Shown piece after piece: positions 47,451 to 59,524 of a DNA stretch of 64,000 nt (position 1 is the first letter of the stretch; each line of letters starts with the position of its first letter). Origin of the DNA: Laccaria trichodermophora (lineage: Eukaryota; Basidiomycota; Agaricomycetes; Agaricales; Hydnangiaceae). Below the pieces are notes generated by a model, which was not told the DNA's origin, ran no database searches, and worked only from the letters and a program-made list of their open reading frames with translations. The position numbers and the translations under genes are program-made. The stretch is taken from positions 2,046,001 through 2,110,000 of the forward strand of contig JACTVC010000004.1 in the NCBI GenBank assembly GCA_018417955.1, read 5' to 3'.

Positions 47451-49169
47451 TGTAGGTACATGAAAATAAAGAAGTTGACTTTATACAAAAAGCCCTCCAT
47501 CATTCAGCCTTTGTACCTTGCAGAGAATTATAGTCAAGACTGACGATTGGAAAGGGTTGCATAGTGGCAAATGAGACAGGATGTCAGAGACTTCAAACTC
47601 TTCAGAGAGACCACGTGCAGAGATCATGTCAAGGTTGAATATGGTTGGCAGACATAGATCAGTGCCTAGATATGACCAGAGAATGGCTGGGGCTGCCAAA
47701 TGGAAAGACAGAACACCACTGATGTGAAACATAACTTGGGCATGACATTGAAGGGTTTGCATTCTTTGACATCTCACTGTAAGCTATATATATAATATCT
47801 GATCTTCATGATCAATTGTCAGTATGTAACCCTTTCCCATAGTCAGTCTTGACTATCATTCTCTGCTTGCCTGTCCTGTCTTTCCATATCATAATCAGCA
47901 GTCACTTGTAACCCTCTCCTGTGGTCAGCCTCAACTGTACTAAGACTGAAGGATGGAGGGCTGTTTGTTCAAAGTCAACCATATACCATGTACCTAGATA
48001 AAGCCAAGAACACTACAAAATATCAGAAGCTAAAAAAATTACAGCACAAAAGGCATCAACCTCTAATCAACGAGCAACCACTAAAGGGAAAGAGAAGGCC
48101 TCTATGACCCCCTTGTCAGCATCCACGTCTGGCATGGCTGATACAGATGAGTTGGCTGATGAAGACCAAGTCATGGCACATGTGGATGATGCCTGACTTT
48201 AAAGTACCTAACATCTTTATCAGACAACATTTGAATTCAGAATATATACTAAATAACTCCAGCAAAGGGACAATTTCATTACATACATAGGACACATAAA
48301 CTGGTAGTAACTTCACTGTATTGCAGGCTCGAACTTTCAACAATATGGACATCATTCAGCCCAAGCAATGACAAGAACACTTACACCAAGTGTGAACCGA
48401 TCATGTGCAATAGTGGTTGCATAATTAAAAGGCTTCGACAACTCAGATATATTCTGAAACTGGAAAATATCATTTTTGGTGCTACAGTGTTACCCTATGC
48501 AAACTAATTTCATTCATTTATAAACTGAGAGCAGATAGCATGTGAGTACTGAGTGATTGTTCTGATCACATGCAATTACAGATCAATCTCTGTCTGCACA
48601 ATTAAAAAGCTACAATAAGTCAGATATATATTCTGAAACCAGAAAATATTATTTTGGGTGCTACAATGTTACCATGTGCAAACCAATTATATTCATTTAT
48701 AAACCAAGAGCAGATAGAGCCCAAGTGCTGAGTGACTTGTTCCAATCACATGCAATTACAGATCAATATCTGTCTGTGCAATTAAAAAGCTGCAATAAGT
48801 CAGATATATATTCTGAAGCTGGGAAATATTAGTATGGCTGCTGCATATAATTCAAACAATAACGAACAATAAATACTATAAACGTGATGATTAATTGTAA
48901 TTTTGGTGAGCAAACTCAATTGAACTCCTAGAATGACAAGAATATATGGTGTAAAATTATCTACATAGTCTGTACAAAAAAATGCGAATGGTATTGGTAA
49001 AGAGTCAGGGAATGCTTAACCAATAAATGACAGAGATGGTTTTAAGTAATGTATGATGGGGTCCAAGATGAACCGTAGCGGGCCATGCGGCTTGCTTTTC
49101 AACACAGACAAATAGGAGGCTACAGCCGAAAGTCCAGGCATGATGGTCTTTCACGTGCGCTTCTCAACA
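47451..49169. other. X central unique region with 180-bp direct repeats
   Basis: No transposase domain seen; ORFs at 47,481-47,777 and 48,116-48,355 (minus) lack motifs. About 48,430-48,840 holds three diverged direct repeats of about 180 bp around TCAGATATATATTCTGAA. Confidence 0.5.
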
Positions 49170-50604
49170 TTATGCTAATGTCACAACATGTGACGTGGCT
49201 TCTCTCTTCAACCCACGATGACCACCACACGCCAAATACAAACCACGACGCCAACCAGACGCCAACCACCACCATCAGCAAACATACCAACCACGCTGCC
49301 AGCCACTACCATGAACAAACGCCCAGCACCACCGTCGGACAGAAATGACGGCCCACCACCCTGTCAATGAACACCCATCACCGCTGTCAACAAATGGCGA
49401 TGAGCGCCCACGACCCATCACTGACGAATGGCGCGAGGCCTTTGAACAGATGCAGGCGATGATGAGCCGAGGTGAGCAACTCACCTCAACCTCACCCACT
49501 CACATCTGTAACACAGAAGCCAGGTGCCATGTCACTGACAGTGACATGGCAACCAAATGACAAACGACGAATTTCAATTCGTCGTTTGTCGTACCTGTTT
49601 GTTCTAGAACACCACAGTAAGCACCCCCATCCCACCTTCTTCCCAACCCACCTCACTGAGACACAGGACACGGGACGATGACAGACACGGAATGACAACG
49701 CGACCAGTACACGCGACACCGACGTGACGACAGCGCACGCCACACGTGGCACCACAACCCATGGATGGCGATGAGGCTCACCACTACGCACCCAGCCTGG
49801 ACACAGCACCAGACAACATGGAATGCGCCCAGGACACGCAACGCTGACATGATGACGACACGCGATGACGACGACGATGTGGGACAACGACGCAACGTCA
49901 ACACACGTACAGACACGCAACGACAACACGACATCAACACACGGTACAGACACGCAACAACGACACGACACACGCAACAACGACACGACACACGCGACGA
50001 CAACACGATGCACACGACGATGATACGACGCTAATGCGGGGCGACAATGAACGAGGGCCCCGCACCAACGGCGATGAGGCTTGCCACTGTCCCTCTTCCC
50101 CTCAACATCCCTCCTCTTCCACATCCCCATCCCCATTCCCATTCCCCTTTCATTCAACATCTTCCCTACACCCCCTTCCCTTCAACCTCCCCTTGCTCCT
50201 GAACATACCCCTTCCCTTTCACATACCCCTTCCCCTTAACATACCCCTTCCCCTCATAACATCCCCCTTCTTTACCCCTTCCCCTTAACATACCCCTTCC
50301 CCTTTTAACATCCCCCTTCCCCTCAACATCCCCTCTCCCATCAACATCCCCCTTCCCATCAACATGTTCCCTACACCACATTCTCTTTAACATTCCCCCT
50401 TCCTTTCAACATCCCTTCCTTCCCTTTAACATCCCCCATCCCTTCTACCTCCCTATTCCCTTTGAAACACTTATAGTAAATAAGTTGTATGTAGCTATCA
50501 AATACACACCAAATTGATTTGGTCAGAGTGGACTGTTGTAAGGAACTCACAGGAATAAGTTGTCATCTGGCACAGCTGAACTAACTGAGCAGAAATCCTG
50601 CAAA

Positions 50605-50915
50605 GCTATGGTATGACCATGGTATGATCATGGTATGGCATGGTATGACCATGGTATGGTATGACAGTATGGCATGGTATGACTGGTATGGCATGGTATG
50701 ACCATGGTTGGTATGACAGGTATGGCATGGTATGACTGGTATGGCATGGTATGACCATGGTATGGTATGACAGGTATGGCATGGTATGACTTGTATGGCA
50801 TGGTATGACCATGGTATGGTATGACAGGTATGGCATGGTATGACCATGGTATGGTATGATGGTATGGCATGGTATGACAGGTATGGTATGGTATGTATGG
50901 TATGCTGTGGATACC
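50605..50915. repeat. TATGG pentamer array, X right arm
   Basis: Inverse of the CCATA array at 44,990-45,440, shorter; interspersed with GACCATGG and GACAGG variants. Confidence 0.9.
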
Positions 50916-52489
50916 ATAACATATGGTATTAGTGTTCCTGCATTTTCTAGCTGATTCTCTTTTGTTTGGTCTATATAGAGCACACTTATTGACTAGAGGT
51001 TGACTTTGTCAACAAACACCTCACTTCTGTATTTTAAATACATTAGTAAGGGTTCTTAGTACACCCTCAGCTTCACCCAACAAAAAACTTACAAAATGCA
51101 TTAATTGAAATTGTCCTACATTTCGGCTGTTCCCATCACCCACTGTTTATCTTAAGTTATCAGAATCTTTTCCTTTTATTTTTTTGTTCCTTCATAGCTT
51201 GTCAAAAGGCTGCTGCTTGTTGCCTGGCAACTCCTTGCAGTGGTGGGGGGTAGGGTGTTTAGCCCATGTTTGCAGAAGAGTGGAGTGTTTGGTCCAATAT
51301 GAACAATATGACCTCCAGAACATCCTATTATTTGTGCCATGTTTGCGGAAGAGTGAGATATTTGTTCCAATCCTGAAAAATATGACATCCAGGAAGCCAT
51401 ATTATTTGTGCCATGTTTGCAGAAGAGTGACATGTTTGGTCTCAACATTTGCTTAGAAATATGAAGCTGAGAGACCTAGCTAAAGTGAGGTGATCTGATT
51501 TTATGTTCTTGAAGTCTCCAGATTGATAGGAAGTAGATCTAAATTATTGGAAGAAGACCTTGGAAATGTATCAAGTTTTCATTGAGCCATTCATGCTTAG
51601 CTGGTGGCCAAGTTGCACACCAAATTGCATGCTTTTAAAATTAATTGTATGTGGAGTGGTACTTAATGTAGTTGATTATCAAAGTGCATATTCTAGTCCA
51701 ACCTGTTGGATAATAATCTAGCTCAAGTCCATGTGTTTGAAATGGATGGTATAATGTAGTGTTCAGGACTGATAGATAATACACACAATTTCTTGTTTTC
51801 TTTGCTTCTCAAATACCACATCACCACAATGGATGCAGTATTATGCATGCCAAAATCTGGGATCAAGCTCAATTGAACTGATTTTCAAAGGATTAAGTTT
51901 ACTATATTGCCTCCTTTTGTAGCTTAATATCTCAGCAAAAACCTGAAGAACCCTGCCACAAAAAATGGCACCCAATGGACCAGTATTGCAGCCTGCAGAA
52001 ATAATTTATATATTTTGAAAAAGGACCCCAGACACCCTTTGTCAGCTTTGGTATGATGGTATGGTATGGTATGAGATCATTTGGTATGGTATGAGAGGAC
52101 ATGGTATGGTATGGTAACATGGTATTGGTATGAGTGGGATATGGTATGGGTTTTCCATTCCATGGTACCATGGTATTGGTATCAAGCTCATATACCACCC
52201 CGGAATGGGTACCCTCAAGGTACCCTAAATCAAGGAATTGATGTACCTCATAGGTACCCTAAAATGGGTGACTGAAGTGGAGAAAAACACAAAATACAAA
52301 AAAAAACACAACACTTTTGAAATTCCTTTACCTCATATCTCCACAATGGGAGCAATTCAGAACATAATTCAAACAGATTTCGGAAGCTACAGTGTAGGGC
52401 TACAACTTTCGTTTTTTGACCATTTTTGGTAATTGGTCATGTGACCATCATCCCAACATCCCATTACATGGACCCTGATAGGTGAAATC

Positions 52490-53130
52490 ATTCTGAGCAT
52501 TATTATGAAAAGCACAATGAAATATCCTGAAATATTAATGAAAAATCCATTGAAAGCGCACTGACTAATTAATGAAAATCTCAATGAGAGAGCCTAACAT
52601 TCCTAATGAAATATCTATTGAAAGCACAGAGCATTAGTTATGAAAAGCGCAATGAAATATCCTGAAATATTAATGAAAAATCCATTGAAAGCACACTGAA
52701 TAATTAATGAAAATCTCAATGAGAGGGCCTAACATTCTTAATGAAATATCCATTGAAAGTGCAGAGCATTAGTTATGAAAAGTGCAATGAAATAGCCTGA
52801 AATATTAATGAAAAATCCATTGAAAGCACACAGAGTAATTAATGAAATATACATTGAAAACACAGAGCATCAGTTATGAAAAGCGCAATGAAATATCATG
52901 AAATGTTAATGAAAAATCCATTGAAAGCGCACTGAGTAATTAATGAAAATCACAATGAGAGGGCCTAACATTCTTAATGAAATATCTATTGAAAGAGCAG
53001 AGTATTAGTTATGAAAAGCACAATGAAATAGCCTGAAATACTAATGAAATATCTATTGAAACCACACTGAAACAGGAATGAAATAGTTAATGAAAGCCAC
53101 CAAGACACCCAATGAAATATCCAGAGCGAT
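52490..53130. repeat. X right subterminal AATGAAA-rich array
   Basis: Inverse of the left array, slightly shorter: AATGAAATATC.ATTGAAAG and TAATTAATGAAAATC units. Confidence 0.85.
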
Positions 53131-53211
53131 ATCTCATAAAGAGTGTGGACTTATACACAGAGCTCCTATGGCAAGTGCCTTAGTTATATGATAAAAGTGG
53201 TAGCCACTTGT

Positions 53212-53376
53212 GCTGACACCTGGATGTCATCCACCCAGAGTCCTATGAAGGCCTTTGCCTTTGGTTGTCATGATGGCATGATCAACATTCATGTGCAAGG
53301 AGATAATGTTCGTCACTCTACACCTCAATTCACATGGTTTTCTGACTCTGCCTTCAGGGGATTTTCTATCTCTCCT
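53212..53376 (+). pseudogene. WD40 exon fragment between X and Y (3' half of the gene at 59.6 kb)
   Basis: Starts with GCTGACAC directly at the X terminus and reads ADTWMSSTQSPMKAFAFGCH then DGMINIHVQGDN, a WD40 blade matching FAFGCADGTLSVY at 3.8 kb. The 5' half of the same reading frame ends in GCTGACAC at 59,646-59,639 on the minus strand. The fragment is cut at its other end by the left terminus of Y. Confidence 0.7.
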
Positions 53377-53490
53377 CACTAGTGGGTGCGACCTTTATCA
53401 TAGAAATAAGGCAACTGCCTAGGGCTCCCTGTGTATAAGTCCACAGTCTTTATGATAGGAATCATTCCAGTTACCATGTTTATTCATTAT

Positions 53491-53853
53491 GCAATTTTCA
53501 TTAGTTATCTGGGCAATATCATTGCGATTTTCATTATTTATCTGGCTGACATCATTGTGATTTTCATTAGATACCTTGGCGATATCATTAGAAATTTCAT
53601 TCGCTACTTGGCCAATATCATTGCGATTTTCATTATTTATCTGGCCAATATCATTGTGATTTTCATTAGATACCTTGGCAATATCATTGGAAATTTCATT
53701 AGCTACTTGGCCACTATCATTGCGATTTTCATTATTTATCTGTGCAATATCATTGCAATTTTCATTATTTATCTGGCCGATATCATTGTGATTTTCATTA
53801 GATACCTTGGCAATATCATTGGAAATTTCATTAGCTACTTGGCCAATATCATT
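53491..53853. repeat. 33-bp array, Y left arm, 11 units
   Basis: Units such as GCGATTTTCATTATTTATC...; 363 bp = 11 x 33, inverse of the right-arm units. Confidence 0.9.
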
Positions 53854-54639
53854 GCGATTTTGAAAAGTTTGTAGTGTCCTCTTTTTGAGAATACAAAAGT
53901 CTGTAGTTGACATGTATTTTCTCATGTCCTTGGCTCTATCTATGTGATGGGCATGAGGTTGAAGGATTGCCATCATATTGCCAGTGCTGTAGCAATAGTT
54001 TTTGACATCATGTACAAGTGGTCTTTCATATTAGACAAGGCTATTCTATGCCTTCATATTGATCCTACTGTCCTATCTCAAAACATAATTGTAAGCTCAG
54101 GTGGGGATATAGCTGAAGTATTGATATGACTTGACATATTGCTATTGCCACATCATCAGTTTCTCACATCATGCCCAAGTTGGCTTTCAAGCTAGAGCAG
54201 GCTATTCATGTTGATATCTACTCAATACATGGTCAACTTACAACATGACCTGACTTAGAGACACTGCCAAGGATGAATCAGCACATCATCCTATGGCCCT
54301 CAAAGAGCTGTATCAAAGTTGACTATGTTTGGGACAGGCCAGTAGTTATCATAGTGAAAGCAGACAGTGTGAAAGCCAACTTGGTCATGATGTCAAAAAC
54401 TGGTGATGTCCTGCCAATCCTTCAGCCATATCTCCACATGTACTGATGATTATGTTTTAAGGTAGGACAGTAGGTATCAATATGGAAGGCTTAGAATAGC
54501 CTTTCCTAGTGTGAAAGACAACCTGTGCATAATGTCAAAAACTCATGCTGCAGCACTGGCAATATCATGGCAATCCTTCAACCTCATGCCCATAACCTAG
54601 ACAGGGTCAATGACACCACAAAATACATGATAACTTGTA

Positions 54640-55270
54640 GTCCCAAAAAGTGGACACTACAAACTTTTCTAATGAAAAAGCGCAACACTACAAACTTTTG
54701 TAGTCTCAAAAAGCGGACACTACAAACTTTTCTAATGAAAAAGCTCAACACTACAAACTTTTCTAATGAAAAAGTGCAACACTACAAACTCTTGTAGTCT
54801 CAAAAAGCGGACACTACAAACTTTTCTAATGAAAAAGCACAACACTACAAACTTTTGTAGTCTCAAAAAGCGGACACTACAAACTTTATTAATGAAAAAG
54901 CTCAACACTACAAACTTTTCTAATGAAAAAGTGCAACACTACAAACTCTTGTAGTCCCAAAAAGTGGACACTACAAACTTTTCTAATGAAAAAGCGCAAC
55001 ACTACAAACTTTTGTAGTCTCAAAAAGCAGACACTACAAACTTTTCTAATGAAAAAGCTCAACACTACAAACTTTTCTAATGAAAAAGTGCAACACTACA
55101 AACTCTTGTAGTCTCAAAAAGCGGACACTACAAACTTTTCTAATGAAAAAGTGCAACACTACAAACTTTTGTAGTCTCAAAAAGCGGACACTACAAACTT
55201 TATTAATGAAAAAGCTCAACACTACAAACTTTTGTAGTCTCAAAAAGCAGACACTACAAACTTTGTAGTC
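54640..55270. repeat. Dyad array in Y centre, 157-bp higher-order period
   Basis: Repeated ACTACAAACTTTTGTAGTCT, AAAAAGCGGAC and AATGAAAAAGC segments. Equivalent points recur at 54,766, 54,923 and 55,080, i.e. every 157 bp, about four rounds. Confidence 0.9.
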
Positions 55271-56026
55271 AGGATAACCTTTTGGCCCTAACCCTAACTT
55301 TGTAGTCTAAGTCCAAGCTTTTGTAGTCGAAGTGTGACTTTTGTAGTCTTTTATAGTCTATCAGTAAACTTTGTAGTCTAAGTCTGACTTTTTTGTAGTC
55401 TATCAGTAAACTTGGTAGTCTATAGACTTTTGTAGTCTTTTGTAGTCTATCAGTAAACTGTGTAGTCTAAGTCCGACTTTTTTGTAGTGTATCAGTAAAC
55501 TTGGTAGTCTGACTGATATAGTAGGGCATGAACCTTCCTTTTTTGGTCATTTTTCCCACAATACAACAATTGTAGCCCTTTCTTTTAGCTTTCTAAATAT
55601 ACTGAAATCATGTTATTTGGGTTTGTTTTCATGGAGAAAAACACAAAAAACAAAAAAAAAACGCAACACTTTTGAAATTCCTTTACCTCATATCTCCACA
55701 ACAGAAGCACTTCAGAACATAATTCAAACAGATTCAGGAAGCTACAGTGTAGAGCTACAATTTTTGTGTTTTGACCATTTTTGGTAATTGGTCATGTCAC
55801 CATCATCCCAACATCCCCTTACATGGACCCTGATAGGTAAAGTCATTCTCCTCTTGGTTTTCTTCACTTTTTAGTCAAACCAGGTGACATCTCCCTTTTG
55901 GGATGGACCCTGAAGTGAACCCTGAAGGCAGTGCCTGATGTTCTGTACATCAATCAAAGCATTCATGCCCTGGGTATCCATTGAAAAATCACAATGAAAT
56001 ACCCAGGGCCACATTTAAAAAATCAC
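55271..56026. other. Y internal block shared with X left
   Basis: 55,271-55,520 has TTTGTAGTCTA repeats. 55,540-55,850 corresponds, in inverse, to 42,100-42,390 of X. 55,850-56,026 leads into the 33-bp array. Confidence 0.7.
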
Positions 56027-59000
56027 AATGACATCACCCAGGCACCTAATGAAAATTGCAATAATATCACCCAGGTTGCTGATGAAAATTGCAATGATAT
56101 CACCCAGGTTGCTGATGAAAATTGCAATGATATCACCCATGTGACTAATGAAATTTCCAATGATATCGCCTAGGTTTCTAATGAAAATCGCAATGATATC
56201 AGCCAGATAAATAATGAAAATTGCAATGATATTGGCCAAGTAGCTAATGAAATTTCCAATGATATTGCCAAGGTATCTAATGAAAATCACAATGATATTG
56301 GCCAAGTAGCTAATGAAATTTCCAATGATATAACCAAGGTATCTAATGAAAATCACAATGATATTGGCCAGATAACTAATGAAAATTGCAATGATAGTGG
56401 CCAAGTAGCTAATGAAATTTCCAATGATATTGCCAAGGTATCTAATGAAAATCACAATGATATTGGCCAAGTAGCTAATGAAATTTCCAATGATATCGCC
56501 AAGGTATCTAATGAAAATCACAATGATATTGGCCAGATAACTAATGAAAATTGCAATGATAGTGGCCAAGTAGCTAATGAAATTTCCAATGATATTGCCA
56601 AGGTATCTAATGAAAATCACAATGATATTGGCCAAGTAGCTAATGAAATTTCCAATGATATAACCAAGGTATCTAATGAAAATCACAATGATATTGGCCA
56701 GATAACTAATGAAAATTGCAATGATATTGGCCAAGTAGCTAATGAAATTTCCAATGATATTGCCAAGGTATCTAATGAAAATCACAATGATATTGGCCAA
56801 GTAGCTAATGAAATTTCCAATGATATAACCAAGGTATCTAATGAAAATCACAATGATATTGGCCAGATAACTAATGAAAATTGCAATGATAGTGGCCAAG
56901 TAGCTAATGAAATTTCCAATGATATTGCCAAGGTATCTAATGAAAATCACAATGATATTGGCCAAGTAGCTAATGAAATTTCCAATGATATAACCAAGGT
57001 ATCTAATGAAAATCACAATGATATTGGCCAGATAACTAATGAAAATTGCAATGATAGTGGCCAAGTAGCTAATGAAATTTCCAATGATATTGGCCAAGTA
57101 GCTAATGAAATTTCCAATGATATAACCAAGGTATCTAATGAAAATCACAATGATATTGGCCAGATAACTAATGAAAATTGCAATGATAGTGGCCAAGTAG
57201 CTAATGAAATTTCCAATGATATTGCCAAGGTATCTAATGAAAATCACAATGATATTGGCCAAGTAGCTAATGAAATTTCCAATGATATAACCAAGGTATC
57301 TAATGAAAATCACAATGATATTGGCCAGATAACTAATGAAAATTGCAATGATATTGGCCAAGTAGCTAATGAAATTTCCAATGATATCGCCAAGGTATCT
57401 AATGAAAATCACAATGATATTGGCCAAGTAGCTAATGAAATTTCCAATGATATAACCAAGGTATTTAATGAAAATCACAATGATATTGGCCAGATAACTA
57501 ATGAAAATTGCAATGATAGTGGCCAAGTAGCTAATGAAATTTCCAATGATATTGGCCAAGTAGCTAATGAAATTTCCAATGATATAACCAAGGTATCTAA
57601 TGAAAATCACAATGATATTGGCCAGATAACTAATGAAAATTGCAATGATATTGGCCAAGTAGCTAATGAAATTTCCAATGATATTGCCAAGGTATCTAAT
57701 GAAAATCACAATGATATTGGCCAAGTAGCTAATGAAATTTCCAATGATATAACCAAGGTATCTAATGAAAATCACAATGATATTGGCCAGATAACTAATG
57801 AAAATTGCAATGATAGTGGCCAAGTAGCTAATGAAATTTCCAATGATATTGCCAAGGTATCTAATGAAAATCACAATGATATTGGCCAAGTAGCTAATGA
57901 AATTTCCAATGATATAACCAAGGTATCTAATGAAAATCACAATGATATTGGCCAGATAACTAATGAAAATTGCAATGATAGTGGCCAAGTAGCTAATGAA
58001 ATTTCCAATGATATTGGCCAAGTAGCTAATGAAATTTCCAATGATATAACCAAGGTATCTAATGAAAATCACAATGATATTGGCCAGATAACTAATGAAA
58101 ATTGCAATGATAGTGGCCAAGTAGCTAATGAAATTTCCAATGATATTGCCAAGGTATCTAATGAAAATCACAATGATATTGGCCAAGTAGCTAATGAAAT
58201 TTCCAATGATATAACCAAGGTATCTAATGAAAATCACAATGATATTGGCCAGATAACTAATGAAAATTGCAATGATATTGGCCAAGTAGCTAATGAAATT
58301 TCCAATGATATCGCCAAGGTATCTAATGAAAATCACAATGATATTGGCCAAGTAGCTAATGAAATTTCCAATGATATAACCAAGGTATTTAATGAAAATC
58401 ACAATGATATTGGCCAGATAACTAATGAAAATTGCAATGATAGTGGCCAAGTAGCTAATGAAATTTCCAATGATATTGGCCAAGTAGCTAATGAAATTTC
58501 CAATGATATAACCAAGGTATCTAATGAAAATCACAATGATATTGGCCAGATAACTAATGAAAATTGCAATGATATTGGCCAAGTAGCTAATGAAATTTCC
58601 AATGATATTGCCAAGGTATCTAATGAAAATCACAATGATATTGGCCAAGTAGCTAATGAAATTTCCAATGATATAACCAAGGTATCTAATGAAAATCACA
58701 ATGATATTGGCCAGATAACTAATGAAAATTGCAATGATAGTGGCCAAGTAGCTAATGAAATTTCCAATGATATTGGCCAAGTAGCTAATGAAATTTCCAA
58801 TGATATAACCAAGGTATCTAATGAAAATCACAATGATATTGGCCAGATAACTAATGAAAATTGCAATGATAGTGGCCAAGTAGCTAATGAAATTTCCAAT
58901 GATATTGCCAAGGTATCTAATGAAAATCACAATGATATTGGCCAAGTAGCTAATGAAATTTCCAATGATATAACCAAGGTATCTAATGAAAATCACAATG

Positions 59001-59524
59001 ATATTGGCCAGATAACTAATGAAAATTGCAATGATATTGGCCAAGTAGCTAATGAAATTTCCAATGATATCGCCAAGGTATCTAATGAAAATCACAATGA
59101 TATTGGCCAAGTAGCTAATGAAATTTCCAATGATATAACCAAGGTATCTAATGAAAATCACAATGATATTGGCCAGATAACTAATGAAAATTGCAATGAT
59201 ATTGGCCAAGTAGCTAATGAAATTTCCAATGATATCGCCAAGGTATCTAATGAAAATCACAATGATATTGGCCAGATAAATAATGAAAATCGCAATGATA
59301 TTGGCCAAGTAGCTAATGAAATTTCTAATGATATCACCAAGGTATCTAATGAAAATCACAATGATATCGGCCAGCTAAATAATGAAAATCGCAATGATAT
59401 TGGCCAAGTAGCTAATGAAATTTCCAATGATATCACCAAGGTATCTAATGACAATCACAATGATATCGGTCAGATAAATAATGAAAATCACAATGATATT
59501 GCCCAGATAACTAATGAAAATCGC
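56027..59524. repeat. 33-bp satellite array, Y right arm, 106 units
   Basis: 3,498 bp = 106 x 33. Main unit variants begin AATGATATTGGCCAAGTAGC, AATGATATTGCCAAGGTATC, AATGATATAACCAAGGTATC and AATGATATTGGCCAGATAAC, each followed by TAATGAAA(A/T)T. A rare variant (GTATTTAATG) occurs at 57,461 and 58,385, 924 bp = 28 units apart, and doubled units recur at the same spacing, showing a higher-order duplication. A 1,114-codon minus frame is open throughout because 33 is divisible by 3. Confidence 0.95.

Larger units (their letters stand above)
41242..53211. mobile_element. Element X: 12-kb foldback element made of repeats, no transposase seen
   Basis: Termini: GACTGGTGGCTACCACTTTT at the left and the inverse AAAAGTGGTAGCCACTTGT at the right, continuing for about 1.2 kb as nearly identical inverted arms (e.g. 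the 65-codon frame 42,004-42,201 plus equals 52,387-52,584 minus; 44,159-44,353 minus and 52,081-52,275 plus differ by very few residues). Inward, both arms carry in mirrored order: TTTCATT array, a 200-bp conserved block, a CCATA-rich segment, diverged unique sequence, a long CCATA array, a polypurine/polypyrimidine tract and a GTCGTT/ACGACA-rich tract. The left arm has an extra 1.85-kb foldback (A). The centre (47.1-49.1 kb) has a dyad array and 180-bp repeats. Right terminus directly abuts GCTGACAC. Interpreted as a non-autonomous foldback element. Confidence 0.75.

Noticed and set aside
41242..53211. X and Y as assembly artefacts
   Set aside because: Inner arms are diverged, the arms differ in copy number and in foldback A, and ends coincide with a clean 8-mer; an artefact would give identical arms. 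Palindrome P does not share this protection.
53377..53400. Y as a CACTA element because its left end reads CACTAGTG
   Set aside because: The right end reads GACTGG, and the flanking duplication is 8 bp rather than the 2-3 bp of CACTA elements.
56015..59359. 1,114-codon minus-strand ORF of hydrophobic 11-residue repeats
   Set aside because: Open frame follows from a 33-bp repeat unit; all other evidence points to a satellite arm of element Y.
56027..59524. CRISPR array
   Set aside because: Units are contiguous 33-mers without unique spacers, in a eukaryotic genome.
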